This document shows, piece after piece, positions 59,396-63,043 of a stretch of DNA of 63,043 nt; the first letter of the stretch is position 1; each line of letters begins with the position of its first letter. This stretch comes from Syntrophosphaera sp035450685 (GTDB lineage Bacteria; Cloacimonadota; Cloacimonadia; Cloacimonadales; Cloacimonadaceae): assembly GCA_035450685.1 (NCBI GenBank), contig DAOTNF010000015.1, positions 1 to 63,043 on the forward strand, in the 5' to 3' direction. A program made the translations under genes and the position numbers. The notes under the pieces were generated by a model. The model saw only the letters and a program-made list of their open reading frames with translations, ran no database searches and was not told where the DNA came from.

Positions 59396-60982
59396 GTGGA
59401 TCAAGCATCCAAACTAATCAATGTGAAAGACGCAAGTCTTTGGGCCAGTGAGCACTTAGGAAAGCATGTTTCAATGTCTAACATTAGCTATCTTATCCAA
59501 TATGGCCGCATAAAGAAATACTCTGAAAATGGCAGCACATTGGTTTCCAAACAAGAACTTGAGGACTATTACAAGTCTTACAATGGCAGTCGGGAGATAT
59601 CGTGGCGCAACCAATTGGGAGACGATCTCAACTGGGCTTTGTCATTTGATAACTACAAAGAAGCTGAAACCACAAAGCACGTCCACAGGCTTCATCCCTA
59701 TAAAGGAAAGTTTATACCTCAATTAGTTGAGTATTTCCTTGATTCTCACACTGACAACTTCAAGCATGAGGTTTTTTTCAAACCCGGCGACCTTGTATTG
59801 GATCCTTTTTGCGGAAGTGGGACAACTCTTGTGCAAGCGAACGAACTGGGCATACATGCAATAGGGGTGGATGTATCTGCTTTTAACTCGTTGATATCCA
59901 CATGTAAAATTAATAAATATAATTTAAACGACGTGCAAAATGAGGTCAAGAGAATAACCAAAGTTCTTGAATCATATTTGACTAACTCTCATACCCTGGA
60001 ATTTGAAAACGAGCTCTTGGAAGAGCTTTATAAGTTCAACAACCAATTCTTTCCTGTCCCGGAATACAAGTTCAGGGTACGTAATAGATTGATTGACGAG
60101 AAATCTTACTCTGTTGAGAAAGCCCAAGAGTTTCTGCTTACATATAACAAGCTGCTCGAAAGATATGACATAGAACTGCTAAAGAATGATCCCAAAAACT
60201 TTTTGGAAAAATGGTTCATCCAGCCTGTGCTAAAGGAGATTGACGTTGTTTTCCAAGAGATTAAAAAGATCAGCAATCAAAACACCAAAAAGATTATCGC
60301 AGTTATTTTGAGCAGAACTATCAGAAGCTGCCGGGCAACCACGCACTCCGATCTTGCCACTTTGCTTGAGCCCGTGATAACAACCTATTACTGCACAAAA
60401 CATGGTAAGATTTGCAAGCCGATATTCTCAATTCTGAAATGGTGGAACACCTACACAAAAGATACAATCAAAAGGCTTCGGCAATTTGACGCTCTTAGGA
60501 CAAACACATACCAAGTCTGTGTTACAGGAGATAGCAGGAACATTGATTTATTGTCAAGAATGCAGACTGTAAACCCAGAACTTTATGCTCTGCTAAATTC
60601 CAGGGGTATTGACGGCATTTTCTCATCTCCACCATACGTTGGTTTGATAGATTATCATGAGCAACATGCTTATGCCTACGATCTCTTTGGTTTTGAACGC
60701 AACGACGAGTTGGAAATTGGACCCTTATATCGAGGACAAGGCAGAGATGCAAAAAACAGTTACGTCCAGGGTGTCAGTGACGTCCTCCTCAATTCCAAAA
60801 AGTACCTTGCTAAAGACTACAATGTTTTCCTTGTTGCCAACGACAAGTACAACCTGTATCCGACAATTGCCGAAAAATCAGGAATGATAATAGTTAACCA
60901 GTATAAACGTCCAGTTCTCAACAGGACAGAGAAAGATAAAGGCGCTTATTCCGAAACAATTTTCCATCTGAAGGAGAGGTAA
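59396..60982 (+). CDS. DNA methyltransferase with N-terminal HTH domain (restriction-modification)
   Basis: This 528-residue modification enzyme starts with GTG after AAGGAGG. Residues 7-60 look like a helix-turn-helix/MerR-like domain (INVKDASLWASEHLGKHVSM). The SAM motif LVLDPFCGSGTTLVQANELG is at 133-152. The catalytic motif SSPPY sits at 410-414, so SAM site precedes catalytic site by about 270 residues. SPPY is usual for N4-cytosine enzymes. It is 3 bases before the restriction gene, and AT-rich against its neighbours. Confidence 0.9.
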   Translation: MDQASKLINVKDASLWASEHLGKHVSMSNISYLIQYGRIKKYSENGSTLVSKQELEDYYKSYNGSREISWRNQLGDDLNWALSFDNYKEAETTKHVHRLHPYKGKFIPQLVEYFLDSHTDNFKHEVFFKPGDLVLDPFCGSGTTLVQANELGIHAIGVDVSAFNSLISTCKINKYNLNDVQNEVKRITKVLESYLTNSHTLEFENELLEELYKFNNQFFPVPEYKFRVRNRLIDEKSYSVEKAQEFLLTYNKLLERYDIELLKNDPKNFLEKWFIQPVLKEIDVVFQEIKKISNQNTKKIIAVILSRTIRSCRATTHSDLATLLEPVITTYYCTKHGKICKPIFSILKWWNTYTKDTIKRLRQFDALRTNTYQVCVTGDSRNIDLLSRMQTVNPELYALLNSRGIDGIFSSPPYVGLIDYHEQHAYAYDLFGFERNDELEIGPLYRGQGRDAKNSYVQGVSDVLLNSKKYLAKDYNVFLVANDKYNLYPTIAEKSGMIIVNQYKRPVLNRTEKDKGAYSETIFHLKER

Positions 60983-60985
60983 GCT

Positions 60986-62035
60986 ATGCCATTACAAGAT
61001 AATGTGAAAGAGAAGATATCAATCGAGATAATCAGGACTCTTGTGGGTAGGTTTGGTACATTCCCAGACGATGTTAGTACGAATAGAAATGCACCGTTCC
61101 ATGAAGCTTTTTTAAAAGCATTTTCCAACAAACTGGGCAAAGATAACATTAATCCACAGATACTTATCAGCCTCAGTAGTTGGTTGCACGGATTGAACAC
61201 CACTCTTGGTCAACAGTTTTTTGAAAAAGTAGCTCATATTCTATCGGGAGGAGCAAAAAGAGCTTTTACAAACGAAAAAATATCGCGCAAACAGAAAAGT
61301 GCAATTTCGGATATCATAACGAACTTAAAGAACTCTGACAATGATGTAGTACCAAACATGATAGAAGAGGATGAATTGATTGAATCCTGTGCGGAACCTG
61401 CTGATGATATAGAGGCTACAAACTTCTCGGCTGATGTATTTATTCAAGATGATGACAGTATTGTTGCGATTGAACTGAAGACGGTCAAACCAAATTCTGG
61501 AGTGCTTAAAGAGGAGAAACAAAAAATCCTCGAAGCAAAAGCTGTTTTACGGAGACTCTATCCAGACAAGAAAGTCTCATATTACATCGGATTTCCTTTT
61601 GACCCAACCGTGGTTGAGGGTGAAGATGAATGCAGCTTCGACAAAAAGAAGTTTTGGACAAACATCGTTGAAGGCGACAAATACTTTCATGACGATGAAG
61701 TATTGATAGCCTCCGGATTATGGGATCTGCTTTCAGGTGAAAAGAATACGATGCAGCAACTCCTTGAATTGATAAATCGTATATCCACCGTTGAGTTTAT
61801 CGATATATTCGAGAAAATCAGAAATCCTAAAGATGATGTTAAAGACGATGATTATGCAAAGCTGTTAGAAAATTGGAATCTGTTTTCGGAGCTATCTCTT
61901 CACTCTAACAAAGAAAAGATTCTTAGTGCTATTAAAGGCAATAAAAGGCTGATCAGATCGTATTACAATCCATGCATGAAAGAAGATGGCTCATATAACG
62001 AAAAACGGTATAATGACCTGAAGAGTTTTATCTGA
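60986..62035 (+). CDS. Type II restriction endonuclease, TdeIII-like
   Basis: This 349-residue protein is the partner of the methyltransferase. The start (GRFGTFPDDVSTNRNAPFHE) and the segment ILISLSSWLHGLNTTLGQQ resemble the TdeIII family, in my memory. A PD-(D/E)xK-type site can be seen as D150 (ADVFI), E163 and K165 (IVAIELK). The specificity of this copy is not deducible by eye. The base composition is clearly more AT-rich than in the rest of the window. Confidence 0.82.
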   Translation: MPLQDNVKEKISIEIIRTLVGRFGTFPDDVSTNRNAPFHEAFLKAFSNKLGKDNINPQILISLSSWLHGLNTTLGQQFFEKVAHILSGGAKRAFTNEKISRKQKSAISDIITNLKNSDNDVVPNMIEEDELIESCAEPADDIEATNFSADVFIQDDDSIVAIELKTVKPNSGVLKEEKQKILEAKAVLRRLYPDKKVSYYIGFPFDPTVVEGEDECSFDKKKFWTNIVEGDKYFHDDEVLIASGLWDLLSGEKNTMQQLLELINRISTVEFIDIFEKIRNPKDDVKDDDYAKLLENWNLFSELSLHSNKEKILSAIKGNKRLIRSYYNPCMKEDGSYNEKRYNDLKSFI

Positions 62036-62073
62036 GATAGTCCAGGATTATCTGACTATCCTATAGCCTTTTT
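62036..62073 (+). terminator. Hairpin and T-run after the restriction gene
   Basis: GATAGTC at 62036-62042 pairs with GACTATC at 62054-62060, followed by a CTATAGCCTTTTTG stretch with a T-run at about 62069-62073. It starts directly after the stop codon of the endonuclease gene. Confidence 0.5.
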
Positions 62074-62169
62074 GTTCCCAATTATCTCCTTTCAAGGCGC
62101 CAGGGAAGGCAATACCATCAGAGGCTCCTGCGGAGACTCTGCAAATTAATCCTGTGATTCAGTGTATTA

Positions 62170-62859
62170 CTACAATTCTTCGGGTGAGAGCAGCCGGTAG
62201 ATCAGGCCGCCGCCGATACCGCCGATGATGGGGAAGACCCAAAACATCCAGAGCTGTCTGACGAAGGCGCCGCCAGCGAAGAAAGCGACGGCGGTGCTGC
62301 GTGCCGGGTTGACGGAGGTGTTGGTGACCGGGATGCTGACCAGGTGGATGAGGGTGAGGGCCAGTCCGATGGCGATGGGGGCGAATCCGGCCGGGGCCTT
62401 CTTGTCTGTCGCGCCCATGATCACCAGCAGGAACATGCCCGTCATCACAACTTCGCAGATCAGTCCGGGCAGAACGCGGTATTTTTCTGGCGAGGCGCTG
62501 CCCACGCCATTGGCGGCAAAATTGCCGATGGGGTTGAAGCCGGCTTTGCCGGTGGCGATGAGGTAGATGACCCCGCCTGCCACCAATCCGCCCAGCACCT
62601 GGGCAACGATGTAGGGGATCAGGTCGCGGGCAGGAAAGCGTTTACCAGCCCAAAGCCCCAGCGAGACCGCGGGATTGAGGTGCGCTCCGGAGATGTGCCC
62701 GACGGCATAGGCCATGGTGAGCACGGTGAGTCCGAAAGCGAGCGAGACACCCGTTCTGCCGATCCATTGGCCGGCCAGGATGGCGGAACCGCAGCCGCCC
62801 ATTACGAGCCAGAAAGTTCCGAAGAATTCCGCGCCCATGCGTTTTACGATACTTGGCAT
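62170..62859 (-). CDS. aqpZ: Aquaporin Z
   Basis: This 229-residue MIP-family channel moves water across the inner membrane. Two NPA boxes are present (SGAHLNPAVSLGLW and TNTSVNPARSTAV), with six hydrophobic helices. I start at 62859 (MPSIVKRMGAEFFGTFW), with AAGGAGTAG upstream; an upstream frame start at 62970 adds an unlikely leader. The length fits AqpZ. The arginine of the filter follows the second NPA. Confidence 0.95.
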   Translation of the reverse strand: MPSIVKRMGAEFFGTFWLVMGGCGSAILAGQWIGRTGVSLAFGLTVLTMAYAVGHISGAHLNPAVSLGLWAGKRFPARDLIPYIVAQVLGGLVAGGVIYLIATGKAGFNPIGNFAANGVGSASPEKYRVLPGLICEVVMTGMFLLVIMGATDKKAPAGFAPIAIGLALTLIHLVSIPVTNTSVNPARSTAVAFFAGGAFVRQLWMFWVFPIIGGIGGGLIYRLLSPEEL

Positions 62860-63006
62860 GACTACTCCTTTTTTGGTGTTGAGAGTGTCGGCGCCGGATG
62901 CTGAAAAGCTACGCGACGCCCACCAAAATATACTTTGCTGATAGTATATGGACAAGCAATTACCTGTCAAGCAGTTTTTCGTGAGGGATGTTGAGGGGGG
63001 TGTTTC

Positions 63007-63043
63007 AAAAAGACTGGATCACGGCTCAACCACCCCACCACGA
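63007..63043. repeat. R2 repeat cut by the window end
   Basis: It begins AAAAGACTGGATCACGGCTC, followed by AACCACCCCACC. The latter matches the long-centre variant of R2 seen near 10.0 and 10.2 kb. Confidence 0.7.

Overview
This window looks like chromosomal DNA of a Gram-negative bacterium of the FCB supergroup; Candidatus Cloacimonadota is the best guess. The pointers are a PorX-type response regulator (CheY receiver plus PglZ domain), a secreted protein with a C-terminal sorting domain of the type IX secretion type, and LolA, LptE, SurA and YajC envelope genes. They also include a DUF6029-like outer-membrane barrel and many small lipoproteins. Housekeeping genes are GC-rich and tightly packed. 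Many stop and start codons overlap (ATGA, and also GTGA or TTGA), so translational coupling is common. The taxon is an inference; no rRNA gene is present.

Layout. 0.1-7.4 kb (minus): an HtrA-like protease, a DUF116 protein, fmt, def, yajC, pgpA, two parvulin-type foldases and a lipoprotein. 7.4-9.2 kb: dnaA flanked on both sides by clusters of DnaA boxes, the probable replication origin. 9.6-10.9 kb: an island of palindromic repeats enclosing a small GIY-YIG nuclease gene. 10.9-20 kb (minus): a molybdopterin-type lipoprotein, NAD(P)H-hydrate repair enzyme, a histidine kinase (possible PorY), mazG, an O-antigen ligase-like protein, a Wzz-like protein, serS and tpiA. 20.8-23.2 kb: a PHP-glycosyltransferase fusion. 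23.2-25.5 kb (minus): an iron-sulfur flavoprotein-like reductase and a double deoxynucleoside kinase. 25.8-28.5 kb: a lipoprotein and TonB-dependent receptor pair. 28.5-29.8 kb: a second repeat island. 29.8-30.9 kb (minus): purE and an HTH-EIIA regulator. 31-37.9 kb (plus): lptE, a pseudouridine synthase, ychF, ftsK, lolA, a mannose-1-phosphate guanylyltransferase and an exported ferredoxin.

37.9-47.7 kb (plus) holds an EamA transporter and then an extracytoplasmic thiol-redox cluster. That cluster has DsbD, a CxxC lipoprotein, TlpA, a barrel protein, a sorting-domain protein whose thioredoxin-like half has lost its cysteines, a second TlpA and a ComEA-like protein. 47.8-55.2 kb holds small unknown genes, rsmD, panB, porX, tsaE and a SIMPL-domain gene. 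55.3-58.6 kb holds a third repeat island and a large PKD/DUF2135 lipoprotein. 59.4-62.0 kb is an AT-rich restriction-modification pair, probably acquired. The window ends with aqpZ and another repeat edge.

Four interspersed repeat families recur in the intergenic islands. R1 is a nested inverted repeat of about 155-180 bp with a 39-nt core hairpin. R2 is a GTCATCCCGG...CCGGGATCCAGTC palindrome. R3 is an array of short TTTCCACC-like units. R4 is a short GGCGCT/AGCGCC hairpin. Separately, a 133-bp tandem repeat carries four consecutive hairpins per unit. The observations I rate most worth checking are the R2-bracketed GIY-YIG gene, the hairpin repeats whose substitutions fall in loops, the redox cluster and the PorX/PorY/sorting-domain set.
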